DNA from: Candidatus Pseudobacter hemicellulosilyticus
GTDB lineage: Bacteria; Bacteroidota; Bacteroidia; Chitinophagales; Chitinophagaceae
Assembly (NCBI GenBank): GCA_029202545.1
Contig: CP119311.1
Coordinates: 4,030,001 to 4,094,000, forward strand
Length of the DNA: 64,000 nt
Direction: 5' to 3'
Part shown: positions 26,487 through 36,500 of the stretch, one piece after another
How positions within the stretch are numbered: the first letter of the stretch is position 1
Layout of the letters: each line of letters opens with the position of its first letter
Translations under genes and position numbers: made by a program
The notes under the pieces: generated by a model
What the model saw: only the letters and a program-made list of their open reading frames with translations
Told to the model about the DNA's origin: nothing
Databases searched by the model: none

Positions 26487-26500
26487 ACAATTGCAATTGT
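26487..26500. promoter_or_regulatory. Perfect 14-bp palindrome between isomerase and rhaB
   Basis: ACAATTGCAATTGT lies in the 50-base gap between the isomerase stop and the rhaB start. It could be an internal operator or simply AT-rich chance; no second copy was found in the cluster. Confidence 0.3.
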
Positions 26501-26528
26501 GATGGATCAATAACAAGGTAGTTGCTGC

Positions 26529-27815
26529 TTACAGGCCAGTGGCTATACGCTTGCTGCCCCGCTCTTTTTCCAGCTGCCGGCGCAGCTGGTTGCGTCGGTA
26601 CAGGTCAAGGGGTCGCAGGGCGCCTCCTTGTCGAAGGCGGGCTTCAGCTACCAGCGGTCTTACATCCGTCCGGTAGGCGTCCTGTAATATTTCCTGGGCC
26701 AGTGCCACATCATTATTGTGCTGGGCCTCCTGCAATGCTTTTGTATCCACCAGCAGGGCCTGCGCATAGGCCATCATAATAGCTTCTACGGATTGCAGCA
26801 GGTCTTCCAGCGGATCCTTGACATTGTGCGAGGCATCGATCATCCAGCCCATATCCTGCAGCGGATCCATTCCCTGTTCAGCCATGCCCTGTACCAGTTC
26901 AAAGAAAATGAGGAATAACTGGTAGGGGTTGATACTGCCCACGGTGAGGTCGTCATCACCGTACTTGGAATCATTGAAATGAAAGCCACCGAGTTTTTTC
27001 TCCATCAGGAGCAGGGATACTATCTGTTCAATATTGGCATTGGGCAGGTGATGGCCCAGGTCAACCAGGGTATAAGCCTGCGGACCCAGTTTGGAAGCAT
27101 AGAGGTAGGATTGGCCCCAGTCGCCCACGGTAGTGGAATAAAAATTGGGTTCAAAGGCCTTGTACTCTACAAAGAGTTTCCAATCAGGAGGAAGGGCCTG
27201 GTAGATCTCCCGGAGGCTGGCTAAAGTGTTTTCAAATGCCTTTCGGAAATTGAGCTGGCCAGGAAAGCAGGAACCATCCGCCAGCCAGACGGTGAGCGCC
27301 TGTGAGCCCAGGGCCTGGCCCTGGCGGATCACATCAATATTGTGTTGAATGGCCTGCTGCCGCACCGCATTATCCACATGCTGCAGGGAGCCGAACTTAT
27401 AACTATGTTGCTGTCCCGGCTGGTCCTGGAAAGTGTTGGAGTTCATGGCATCGAAACGCAGGTCCAGTGAAGCGGCCAGTTGACTGATACTGGTAGGGTC
27501 CTGCACGGTGTCCCAGGGGATATGCAGGGATACGGCGCCGCTGGAGCGGTTCAGCGCATGCAGGAGACCGATATCTTCCAGCTTCTGTTCCAGTGAGCCG
27601 GGCTCGCCGGGACCGGAAAAGCGACCGAATCGTGTACCGCCGGCGCCCAGCGCCCAGGAGGGGATGGCCACCTGGAACTTTTCCAGCTGCTGAATAATGG
27701 CTTCATACTTTTCGGCGCCCATCACGGCCTTGGCTTGCTGAAAGGCCAGCTGGTATTTATCGTGGTATTGTTCATTATGACGGGCAATCTGTTCAGGAGC
27801 TATTCGCATGATCAT
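26529..27815 (-). CDS. rhaI: L-rhamnose isomerase, RhaI/sugar-isomerase type
   Basis: Converts L-rhamnose to L-rhamnulose in a TIM barrel with two metal ions. Recognised by WALGAGGTRFGRF, SLHIPWDT, FVEYKAFEPNFYSTTVGDWG, VDLGHHLPNANIEQIV and the metal-binding GGFHFNDSKYGDDDL. This is the Pseudomonas stutzeri-like family rather than E. coli RhaA. The start is MIMRIAPEQ at 27815, 13 bases after the aldolase stop; the second Met at 27809 is equally possible. It has 428 residues and is transcribed with the aldolase upstream and the kinase downstream. Confidence 0.9.
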   Translation of the reverse strand: MIMRIAPEQIARHNEQYHDKYQLAFQQAKAVMGAEKYEAIIQQLEKFQVAIPSWALGAGGTRFGRFSGPGEPGSLEQKLEDIGLLHALNRSSGAVSLHIPWDTVQDPTSISQLAASLDLRFDAMNSNTFQDQPGQQHSYKFGSLQHVDNAVRQQAIQHNIDVIRQGQALGSQALTVWLADGSCFPGQLNFRKAFENTLASLREIYQALPPDWKLFVEYKAFEPNFYSTTVGDWGQSYLYASKLGPQAYTLVDLGHHLPNANIEQIVSLLLMEKKLGGFHFNDSKYGDDDLTVGSINPYQLFLIFFELVQGMAEQGMDPLQDMGWMIDASHNVKDPLEDLLQSVEAIMMAYAQALLVDTKALQEAQHNNDVALAQEILQDAYRTDVRPLVAEARLRQGGALRPLDLYRRNQLRRQLEKERGSKRIATGL

Positions 27816-27828
27816 TGATTTTAGTGGA

Positions 27829-29952
27829 TCAGCGGGTAAAGGCCGCAGCCACACCGCCGTCTACATTTAATACATTACCGGTTGATTTATCCAGCAGGCC
27901 GCCCACAAAGGCAAAGCAGGCATTGGCAATATCTTCCGGTACTATGGCTTCGTTCAGTAAAGTCCGTTTGGCATAATAGGCCGGTAATTCTTCTACGGTA
28001 ATGCCATAGGCTTTGGCCCGACCTTCGGCCCAGCCGCCGGCCCAGATATTGGAATCGGCAATAACGGCATCAGGATTTACGGTGTTGACGCGGATCTTGT
28101 CGGGCCCCAGCTCTGCGGCCAGCAATCTTGTCAAATGGGCCTGCGCTGCTTTGGCGGAGCCATAGCCGGCATTGTTGGGGCCGGCTACCACGCTGTTCTT
28201 GGAAACAATATTGATGATATCGCCGCCCAGTCCCTGCTGGCGCAGGATGGCAGCACCGGCCTGTGTAACCAGGAACTGTCCTTTGACGAGGATATTGTAT
28301 AACCTGTCCCATTCAGCTTCCGTGTGGTCCGTAATGGACCTGGAAATACTGATGCCTGCATTGTTGACAATGATATCCACCCCGCCGAAAGCCAGTACGG
28401 TAGCAGCAAATGCCTGCCTGATATTATCCGCATGGGTGACATCCAGGAGGACGGTGGCGGCGGTATCCCTGCCAAAGGATTGCTGGAATTGCTGTATTGC
28501 TTCCTGCAACCTTTCCTCATTGATATCATTGAGGATAACGCAGGCGCCTTCTTCCGCAAATTTGCGGGCGATGGCTTTACCGATACCGCCTCCGCTGCCG
28601 GTGACCAGTGCAATCCTGCCTGTCAGCGGTTTGGGTTTGGGCATTCGCTGGAGCTTGGCTTCTTCCAGTAACCAGTATTCAATATCAAAAGCTTCCTGGC
28701 GGGGCAGGGAAGTATATTGGGAGATGGCTTCAGCGCCCCGCATCACGTTGATGGCATTGGTATAGAATTCAGCGGCTACACGGGCTGTTTGTTTGTCTTT
28801 GGCGAAGCTGAACATACCAATCCCGGGGAAGAGGATGATCACCGGGTTAGTATCCCGGATGGCCGGGCTATTGGGATGTTTGCAGGCTTCATAGTAAGCG
28901 GTGTACATCTCCCGGTAGGCGGCAAACTGTGGCGCCAGCCGGGCTTTTATGGCCGCTGTATCTGTCAGATCATCTGTGGCGGCAAGGTCCAGTACCAGTG
29001 GCGATATCTTGGTCCGTAAAAAATGATCGGGACAGCTGGTGCCCATGGGTGCCAGTCGGGCCAGGTCATTGGAATTGACAAATTGCAGCACGCGTTCATC
29101 ATCGGAAAAATGACCGATCATGCGGGTCTGGGAAGAACAGAAGCCACGCAGGACAGGCGCCAGCGCTGCTGCTTTTGCCAGTCTCTCGGCGGGGAGCAGG
29201 GCTTCAATACGGGCGCCGCCAAATACAGGTTTTTGTTTGCCCAGGTTGTCTTCAAGGTACTGGGCGCAGCGTTCAATCACTTCCAGGGTATTGATATAGC
29301 TTTCATAAGCGGTATCGCCCCAGGTAAAGAGCCCATGGGAGCCCAGCATGATGCCGCGGATACCGGGATTGGCGTCCAGGCAGGCTTTCAGCTGGAGGCC
29401 CAGGTCAAAGCCGGGCCGCTGCCAGTCTACCCAGCCGATGGAACCATTGAATAGTTCCTGCGTGATCCTTTTTCCATCTTTGGCGGCAGCAATAGCAATA
29501 GCGGCATCCGGGTGGAGGTGATCAATATGTTTGAAGGGTAAGAACCCATGCAGGGGTGTATCAATGGAAGGGGCTTTGGAAGCCAGGTCGTAGATGCAGT
29601 GGTTAAAGAGCTCTACCATGCTGTCTTCCTGTTCAATGCCTTTGTAAATACTTTGCAGGCTGCGCAGGCGGTCTACGTACAAGGCTGCCAGGCCGTTCCT
29701 TTTCATAGTGCCGAGATCGCCGCCGGATCCTTTGACCCACATGACCTCTACGGGTTTGCCGGTCAGCGGATCGGGGGACATGACCTTACAGGAGGTATTG
29801 CCGCCGCCATAATTGGTAAGGCGGAGATCGGCGCCCAGTAAGTTGGAGCGGTAGACCAGCAGGCCTACTTCATCTCCTTCCAGTTCTGCGGCTTTGGCGG
29901 TGTCCCACAGGTAACTCACGTGTTTGAATGATTTTGAGGTAATGGTTTCCAT
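27829..29952 (-). CDS. rhaD: Bifunctional rhamnulose-1-phosphate aldolase / short-chain dehydrogenase
   Basis: A 707-residue fusion. Residues 1-430 form a class II aldolase with NYGGGNTSCK, VKGSGGDLG, the zinc-binding HGFLPFKHIDHLHPDA and GSHGLFTWG. Residues 440-700 form an SDR with TGSGGGIGKAIA, NNAG, and the catalytic Tyr-Lys in GYGSAKA. In the homologous B. subtilis enzyme the aldolase releases DHAP and L-lactaldehyde and the dehydrogenase oxidises lactaldehyde to lactate. Gene order rhaT-rhaD-rhaI-rhaB with tight spacing supports that role. Confidence 0.92.
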   Translation of the reverse strand: METITSKSFKHVSYLWDTAKAAELEGDEVGLLVYRSNLLGADLRLTNYGGGNTSCKVMSPDPLTGKPVEVMWVKGSGGDLGTMKRNGLAALYVDRLRSLQSIYKGIEQEDSMVELFNHCIYDLASKAPSIDTPLHGFLPFKHIDHLHPDAAIAIAAAKDGKRITQELFNGSIGWVDWQRPGFDLGLQLKACLDANPGIRGIMLGSHGLFTWGDTAYESYINTLEVIERCAQYLEDNLGKQKPVFGGARIEALLPAERLAKAAALAPVLRGFCSSQTRMIGHFSDDERVLQFVNSNDLARLAPMGTSCPDHFLRTKISPLVLDLAATDDLTDTAAIKARLAPQFAAYREMYTAYYEACKHPNSPAIRDTNPVIILFPGIGMFSFAKDKQTARVAAEFYTNAINVMRGAEAISQYTSLPRQEAFDIEYWLLEEAKLQRMPKPKPLTGRIALVTGSGGGIGKAIARKFAEEGACVILNDINEERLQEAIQQFQQSFGRDTAATVLLDVTHADNIRQAFAATVLAFGGVDIIVNNAGISISRSITDHTEAEWDRLYNILVKGQFLVTQAGAAILRQQGLGGDIINIVSKNSVVAGPNNAGYGSAKAAQAHLTRLLAAELGPDKIRVNTVNPDAVIADSNIWAGGWAEGRAKAYGITVEELPAYYAKRTLLNEAIVPEDIANACFAFVGGLLDKSTGNVLNVDGGVAAAFTR

Positions 29953-29982
29953 ATCAATTTATTTAAATTTTTTTACTTGTCG

Positions 29983-31041
29983 TTATGTGCCCAGCGAATT
30001 ACCATAGGCCACCAGTAATACGGACAGCAGGATAGCGCCCAGTCCACTGATGAATAGCCGTAAAGCCGCTCCCGGGGCGCCTTTCCATTCTTTCAGGAAT
30101 AGTCCCCAGCCATTGGAGACCAGGATAATAAAAGCCATGTGCAGTATCCAGGAGGAGGCGCCATTGCCCAGCTTGCTTTCTCCCATGCCATAAAAAAAGA
30201 ATTGCAGGTACCAGGTAATGCCGGCCAGGGCGGAAAAAATATAATTGTTGAGCAGGGGAGTGGACCGGTCCACGTAATTGCCCATGGTCCTGTTCCGGAG
30301 ATTCAGCAGCAGGCACCAGATGAAATTGGTTGTGAGGCCACCCCAGAGCAATACAATATAGGTGACGTTATTCTGGAAAAGCGGGTTATGGCCAATGTCC
30401 ACTGCTGCTGCGGCCATAGGTTTGCCTGCTTCAATACCGTAGTTAAAGCAGGCGCTCAGGACACCGGACACAACAGCCAATATCAGGCCTTTACGGAGAT
30501 TGAATTCTGCATTGGCTTTTTGTGGCTGCCGGCCCTCCATCGCCTGTTCCTTTCTTCTGCCGCCCAATCCGCAGAGGGCGATACCGGCAAGGCATACGGC
30601 CACTCCGGCCAGTACCCATTGGCCTCCGCTGCTATGCAGCATATGGGACAGAGAAATTTTACCGGGCTGCGGTGCGTAGTTGTAATAGATGGCAGGCAGT
30701 AAAGCACCTAAGGCAGCTGTCAGGCCCAGCAGGACAGAGTTGCCGAGGGACATGCCCAGGTAGCGGATGCCGAGCCCATAGGTGAGCCCGCCAATACCCC
30801 ATAATACGCCCCAGGTATAGGTCCAGCCAAGGGTTGTGGCATCCGTTGCGCGGATAACAGTAAAGAAGCCGGGAATTGTCAGGGCGGCTGCAATGGGGGG
30901 AATGATCAGCCAGGAAAACAGGCCGCCAATGATCCAGTAACTTTCCCAGGCCCATTTGCGGACCCTCTTGTAAGGCACATAAAAACTGCCCGAAGCAAAA
31001 CCTCCTATGAAATGGAACAGTACGCCTAATATAGCTTGCAT
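29983..31041 (-). CDS. rhaT: L-rhamnose/proton symporter
   Basis: A 352-residue integral membrane protein of the RhaT family, with about ten hydrophobic helices starting at GVLFHFIGGFASGSFYVPYK. Conserved segments WESYWIIGGLFSWLIIPP, LGMSLGNSVLLGLTAALG and LAGITWYLQFFFYGMGESK are visible. It is the first gene of the rhamnose operon, 30 bases before the aldolase. The promoter must lie in 31042-31275, a gap shared with the divergent nucleotidyltransferase pair. Confidence 0.94.
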   Translation of the reverse strand: MQAILGVLFHFIGGFASGSFYVPYKRVRKWAWESYWIIGGLFSWLIIPPIAAALTIPGFFTVIRATDATTLGWTYTWGVLWGIGGLTYGLGIRYLGMSLGNSVLLGLTAALGALLPAIYYNYAPQPGKISLSHMLHSSGGQWVLAGVAVCLAGIALCGLGGRRKEQAMEGRQPQKANAEFNLRKGLILAVVSGVLSACFNYGIEAGKPMAAAAVDIGHNPLFQNNVTYIVLLWGGLTTNFIWCLLLNLRNRTMGNYVDRSTPLLNNYIFSALAGITWYLQFFFYGMGESKLGNGASSWILHMAFIILVSNGWGLFLKEWKGAPGAALRLFISGLGAILLSVLLVAYGNSLGT

Positions 31042-31248
31042 ATCGTTAGTAAATTAGGTGACGTGGGAAAATGGCTGTCTAAAAATAGGGAATAGGTAAG
31101 AGCCAACTTTCATAGACTGTCATAGGGGTGTCACGGGAAGAGGAACGGCAGGATGGTATAGCATTGCGCATTTCCTGTGGCTGGGCCTGGTAATAGCATT
31201 TGCCTCAACAGGTGGCAGGAATGATTGTACCCGCGAATGATATTCCAG

Positions 31249-31256
31249 TATATTTG
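31249..31256 (+). promoter_or_regulatory. Promoter of the nucleotidyltransferase pair
   Basis: TATATTTG matches TAnnTTTG, with TTG at 31225-31227 spaced 21 bases upstream, the distance expected for the Bacteroidota -33/-7 pair. The leader to the ATG at 31276 would be only about 12 bases. Confidence 0.6.
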
Positions 31257-31275
31257 AACAAAGGCATATTGATCT

Positions 31276-32034
31276 ATGGAACAAAAAGAGATACAGGATT
31301 TCCTGGCCAGGATGGAGAAAGAAAAAGGAATAAAAATGTTGTATGCCTGTGAAACCGGCAGCAGGGCCTGGGGATTCCCGTCACCGGACAGTGATTATGA
31401 TATTCGCTTTATTTATATGCATGAGCGGGACTGGTATCTCCGGCTTCATGAGTCCAAGGATACCATTGAGTGCATGGAGGGCGACCTGGATATTACCGGC
31501 TGGGAGCTGCGCAAATGCCTGCTGTTGCTGAAGCGGTCCAATGCTCCGCTGATAGAAAGGTTCCAGTCGCCTATTGTCTATTTCCAGGAGCCTGGGGTAG
31601 TGGAAGATTTTGGAAAGCTGATCAACAGTTATTATTCGCCCATAGCCGTCTTTTACCATCATTATTCCCTGGGGAGCAAGATCTGGGAGGAGATCAGAGA
31701 CCTGTCTAAGTTCAAGCTCAAAAGCTTTTTTTACCTGGTTCGTTCGCTGTTGTCCTGTAACTGGATCACCCATGACCCTACTGTGTTGCCTATGACCATT
31801 CATGGACTGTTCAAATATGCGGAGGCCGGCATCCCGGAAAAATTACAGGAGCTGATTGCGCTGAAAGCTACGGTTTCAGAAGGGTACCGGCATCATTGGG
31901 ATTATGCGTTGCATAGCTGGATACAGCAGTGCTTTGCACAATTGGAAGCAGCCAGGAACAGCCTGCCGGTCAATGATACCAATATGGATGCCCTGAATAC
32001 TTATTTCCTGCAAATGGTTAACCGCCCATGCTGA
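31276..32034 (+). CDS. Nucleotidyltransferase, COG3541-like, first of pair
   Basis: The 252-residue product has a pol-beta-type nucleotidyltransferase core: GS at residues 28-29 in TGSRAWG and the metal-binding pair D40/D42 in SDYDIRF, followed by a helical region (ECMEGDLDITGWELRKCLLLL) and a mixed C-terminal half. This is the predicted nucleotidyltransferase family of COG3541 (YcgL-like). Some members occur in bacterial RNA-repair neighbourhoods, but the substrate is not known. Its stop overlaps the start of the next gene by 7 bases, so the two proteins are probably made together. Confidence 0.85.
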   Translation: MEQKEIQDFLARMEKEKGIKMLYACETGSRAWGFPSPDSDYDIRFIYMHERDWYLRLHESKDTIECMEGDLDITGWELRKCLLLLKRSNAPLIERFQSPIVYFQEPGVVEDFGKLINSYYSPIAVFYHHYSLGSKIWEEIRDLSKFKLKSFFYLVRSLLSCNWITHDPTVLPMTIHGLFKYAEAGIPEKLQELIALKATVSEGYRHHWDYALHSWIQQCFAQLEAARNSLPVNDTNMDALNTYFLQMVNRPC

Positions 32035-33083
32035 CAATTGAACAGGTAAAAGCCAATGGCTGGCTCATTTTGGAGACCATTGCCGGCAGCAGGGCCTATG
32101 GCCTGGCTACAGCTTCATCGGATACGGATATACGTGGTGTCTTTGTGCTGCCCAAAGCGCAGTTCTATGGGCTGGACTATACGCCGCAGGTGGCCAATGA
32201 CAGCAATGATATTGTGTACTATGAGCTGAAGCGGTTCATTGAGCTGCTGGTGCGCAACAACCCCAATATCATGGAGCTGCTGGCCACACCGGAAGATTGC
32301 ATCCTGTACAAGCACCCGGTGATGGACCTGGTGGATCCAGCCTTGTTCCTGTCAAAGCTTTGTGAGCAGTCCTTTGCCAACTATGCGTATACACAGATCA
32401 AAAAAGCCTATGGGCTGGAGAAGAAGATCATGCAGCCCATGGAGGCCGAAAGAAAGTCTGTTCTGGATTTCTGTTATGTGTACCTGGGTAAGTCTACGAT
32501 CCCTTTGGCAGCCTTCCTGCAGATGCAGGGTTACCGCCAGGAGGAGATGGGACTGGCGGCTGTAGCTCATTTACGGGATTGCTATAACCTGTTCCATTCT
32601 ACCGTGCATCCTTGTTCGGGTGTTGTCAGAAAGGATGCGGCCAATGAGGTATGCCTGAGCAGCATACCGCCGGGCGAAATACCGGTGGGATTGTTATATT
32701 TCAACAAGGATGGATATTCTGTGTACTGCAAAAAATATAAGGAGTACTGGGATTGGGTGGCCAGCAGAAATGAAGTACGCTATCAGTCTACCATGCATCA
32801 TGGCAAGAAATACGATGCCAAGAATATGATGCATGTGTTCCGGTTGCTGCTGATGGCAAAGGAAATTGCCACCGAAGGCCGGATCAATGTCCGGCGTTAC
32901 GACAGGGATTTTTTACTGGATATCAGGGAGGGTAAGTTTGAGTACGAAGACCTGGTAGCCCAGGCCACTACGTTGAAAAACGACCTGGCGCAGTATTATG
33001 CAAAATCCTCATTGCCGGAACAGCCTGATCTCCTGCTGGCTGAACGGTTATTGCTGCATATGCGGGAAGCGTGCTATCAGTAA
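32028..33083 (+). CDS. Nucleotidyltransferase, COG3541-like, second of pair
   Basis: The 351-residue product repeats the family signature at its start: G20-S21 in AGSRAYG and D32/D34 in SDTDIRG, then LKRFIELLVRNNPNIMELL. It is about 100 residues longer than its neighbour, with extra helical sequence (KSVLDFCYVYLGKSTIPLAA) and a C-terminal HGKKYDAKNMMHVFRLLLM helix typical of this larger subgroup. The 7-base overlap and shared fold suggest an ancient duplication that now works as a two-component enzyme; this is inference. Confidence 0.85.
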   Translation: MLTIEQVKANGWLILETIAGSRAYGLATASSDTDIRGVFVLPKAQFYGLDYTPQVANDSNDIVYYELKRFIELLVRNNPNIMELLATPEDCILYKHPVMDLVDPALFLSKLCEQSFANYAYTQIKKAYGLEKKIMQPMEAERKSVLDFCYVYLGKSTIPLAAFLQMQGYRQEEMGLAAVAHLRDCYNLFHSTVHPCSGVVRKDAANEVCLSSIPPGEIPVGLLYFNKDGYSVYCKKYKEYWDWVASRNEVRYQSTMHHGKKYDAKNMMHVFRLLLMAKEIATEGRINVRRYDRDFLLDIREGKFEYEDLVAQATTLKNDLAQYYAKSSLPEQPDLLLAERLLLHMREACYQ

Positions 33084-33566
33084 GGATCACCTGCTTTCGC
33101 GAATAAATACATTCACAGTTGCCTGCTTTCCGGTACTGGTTCTTCCCATCATTTTCGTTTGTATAATTTTTTTTTATCAGGCATTTTAAGCATTTTTCAG
33201 TGCTGCTGGTAGGTAAAAATGCCTATTTACGTATGCGGATTCCTCAAAATGGGTATTTAAAGGCCCAACTTTAGCTTATTCAAATCACTGACTATTAACA
33301 GGATGTATATTGACATTTATCAATAAATTATTTCCTGTCAAATTTTTATTAAATATTTGCGTTTTCGCACAATAATATCCCTGCTATGAATTATCAAAAC
33401 CCTAATGCCATGATGAAAACCCTTCTGCACTTTTCAGTCTTCCCCAAATTTCTTATTCACCGGAAGGTGATACTTGTTTAGTAAAATCATTTTCCAATTG
33501 ATGTAAAACCCTATTTGCTGTTAGTATCTGAAAGGATACCTGACACTGCTTTCCCCAAACTTTAGT
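33084..33566. other. 483-base AT-rich leader region before the SprB-like adhesin
   Basis: No confident gene. A 31-codon frame (33386-33481) lacks support. At 33213-33231 the sequence GTAAA-AATGCCTA-TTTAC is a short inverted repeat followed by TGGGTATTTAAAG at 33249. These could be regulator sites for the large surface protein gene but no consensus is known to me. Confidence 0.4.
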
Positions 33567-36500
33567 ATGAAAAAACTTAAACTGGCCTTTACGCTGGTAA
33601 TGGCCCTGTGCTGCCTATTGCTCAATAGCCAGGCGCAAAACTTACCCAGCCCTACCAAGGTTACGCCTTTGGCGCCCCCTCCAACTTTAACGCTGACAAC
33701 ATCCAAGACAGACATTTACTGTAACGGCGGCAGTAATGGTGCTGCCAGTGTACAGGTGACAGGCGGCGTTGCTCCGTACACCTACAGCTGGTCGCCCTCC
33801 GGCGGCATCGGTTACCAGGCTACCGGCCTGGTTGCGGGTACTTACACTGTTACCGTTAAAGATGCCAATTCAGAAGAGAAAACAGCTACTGTTACTGTGC
33901 AGCAGCCTCCGCCAATTAATGTCACGCCATCCCAGACAAACGTTTCCTGTGGTGGTGGCAGCAATGCTACTGCTACCGTAACAGCCAGCGGTGGAACCGG
34001 TACATTGACTTATTCCTGGTCGCCTTTCGGAGGAATTTCTCCAACCGCCACCGGCCTTCCTGCCGGCACCTATTTCTGTACTATTACGGATGCCAATTAC
34101 TGCCAAAAAACCGAGAAATTCATTATTACAGAACCTGCTGTCCTCAAAACTACCGGTACGCAGACGAATGTTACCTGCAATAGCGGCAGCAATGGCCTGG
34201 CAACAGTGACCCCCTCCGGTGGCAGTGCTCCTTACACGTATAGCTGGTCGCCCTCAGGTGGAAATGCAGCTACTGCATCCGGCCTGCCTGTAGGCGTCTA
34301 TACGGTGACCGTAACGGATGCCAATAGTTGTACCGCTATGCGTCCGTTCACCATTACACAGCCTCCTGCTATCAGCACTACCGGTACGCAGACCAATATT
34401 GTCTGTAACGGCGCCAGCACGGGTATTGCCACTGTAACGGCTTCCGGCGGCACTACTCCTTATACGTACAGCTGGGATAAATCTTCCAGCAAATCCAATT
34501 CAGCTACTGGTCTTGCAGCCGGTGAGTACACGGTTACCGTGACCGATGCCAATGGTTGTTTTGCTACGCGTAAATTCACTGTTACACAGCCTCCGGCCAT
34601 GACCGCTACCACATCACAGGTCAATGTGTACTGTAATGGTGGCAGCAATGGCTCTGCTTCTGTAACAGTGTCTGGGGGCTCTGGTCCCTATACCTATAGC
34701 TGGAGCCCCAGCGGTGGTACAGCAGCTACTGCTACCGGTCTGGCTGCCGGTCATTATACCGTCACTATTACGGACGCCAACCTGTGCTCCATCACCAGGA
34801 GCTTTGATCTTACGCAGCCGACAGCCATGAAGGTTACCCCTTCGCAGACCAATGTGTCCTGCAATGGCGGCACCAATGGTACGGCTTCAGTGACTGTATC
34901 CGGTGGATCCGGTCCTTATACCTACAGCTGGTCGCCTACCGGCGGCACTGCAGCTACTGCTACAGGACTGGCTGTTGGTTCCTATACAGTCACCATTACC
35001 GATGCCAACCTGTGCTCGACTACCCAGAACTTTACTATTTCGCAGCCCCCTGCTATGAGTGCTGTTACTTCACAGCAGAATGTATCCTGCAATGGTGCCA
35101 GTACGGGTTCTGCTACCGTAACTGCATCCGGCGGCGCTGGTTCCTATACCTATAGCTGGGCGCCTTCCGGCGGCACTGCTGCTACTGCATCCGGCCTGGC
35201 TGTTGGCAGCTATACCTGCACCATTACGGATGCCAATGCCTGCTATATTACACGGAATTTCACTATCACACAGCCCACTGCCATGTCGGCTTCCATGAGC
35301 CAGGTAAATATTGCCTGTAACGGCGCCAGCACTGGTATGGCTTCTGTTCATGTAACCGGCGGCGCTGGTTCATACACCTATAGCTGGTCTCCTTCCGGCG
35401 GCACTGCTGCTACGGCAACCGGTCTGGCTGCCGGACCGTATACAGTGACCGTTACGGATGCCAACAATTGCCAGATGACCCGCAACTTCAGTATCACCCA
35501 GCCGCCTCCTATGTCCGTGACTGGTTCCCAGACTGAGGTGACTGCTACAGGCATGAGTAATGGTTCTGCTACCGTTACTGTAACTGGAGGAACTGGTTCC
35601 TACACCTATAGCTGGAGCCCCAGTGGTGGCACTGCTGCCACAGCTACCGGCCTGGCTGCAGGCATTTACACCGTTACCATTACGGATGCCAACCTGTGCT
35701 CAACTACCAAAACCTTTAACCTGCTGCTGCCGGCAACGCTGGGCAATTTCTCCGTAGCTGCCAAAAATTATGGCGATGCTGCGTTCACCCTGACTGCGCC
35801 TACCAGCAACAGCAGCGGTACATTCACCTATACCAGCAGCAATACAGCAGTAGCCAGCATTTCCGGTTCTACTGTTACTATCCTGCAAGCCGGTACTACT
35901 ACAATCACGGCCCAACAGGCCACTGCGGGCAGTTATGCAGGCGCTACTACCAGCAGCACGCTGACCGTATCGCCCAAAACTGTTACCGTCATTATGCAGC
36001 AGACCCCTGCCAATACCAAGACCTATGACGGCAGCAAAGCCGTTACCCTGGGGGCGGCCAATTACAGCCTCAACGGTGTTGTAGGCAATGACGCTGTCAA
36101 TGCAAGCGGTACTGCCACCTTTGATAATAAGGATGCAGGTACCGGTAAGACCATCAATATCCAGCACCTGGTACTGAGCGGCGCCAGTAAAGACAACTAC
36201 ACGCTTGCTGCTACCACCACTACTACCACTGGTACTATCAAGCCAAAGGCAATTACCCCCACCTATGGTATTGTCAGCAAAACCTACGATGGCGGTATTG
36301 CTGCCACTGTGGTATTTGATGCGCTGAGCTCCACCCATGGTATACTGAGCGGTGATGCCGTGGAAGTACAATACAGCAGCGCCAGCTACGAAACAAAGAA
36401 TGTTGGCGTCAGCATCCCGGTAACTGTGGATGGCCTGCAAACTGCTGGTCTGTCGAAAGACAATTACCAATTCAGCGGCCTTGCTGTTTCCGGTAAGATC

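Noticed and set aside
33386..33481. 31-codon frame upstream of the adhesin
   Set aside because: Too short, no promoter or conserved features; could be leader RNA at most.
33696..35730. Regular 228-base repeats that might look like CRISPR or a satellite
   Set aside because: They are in-frame protein repeats of the SprB type without spacers.
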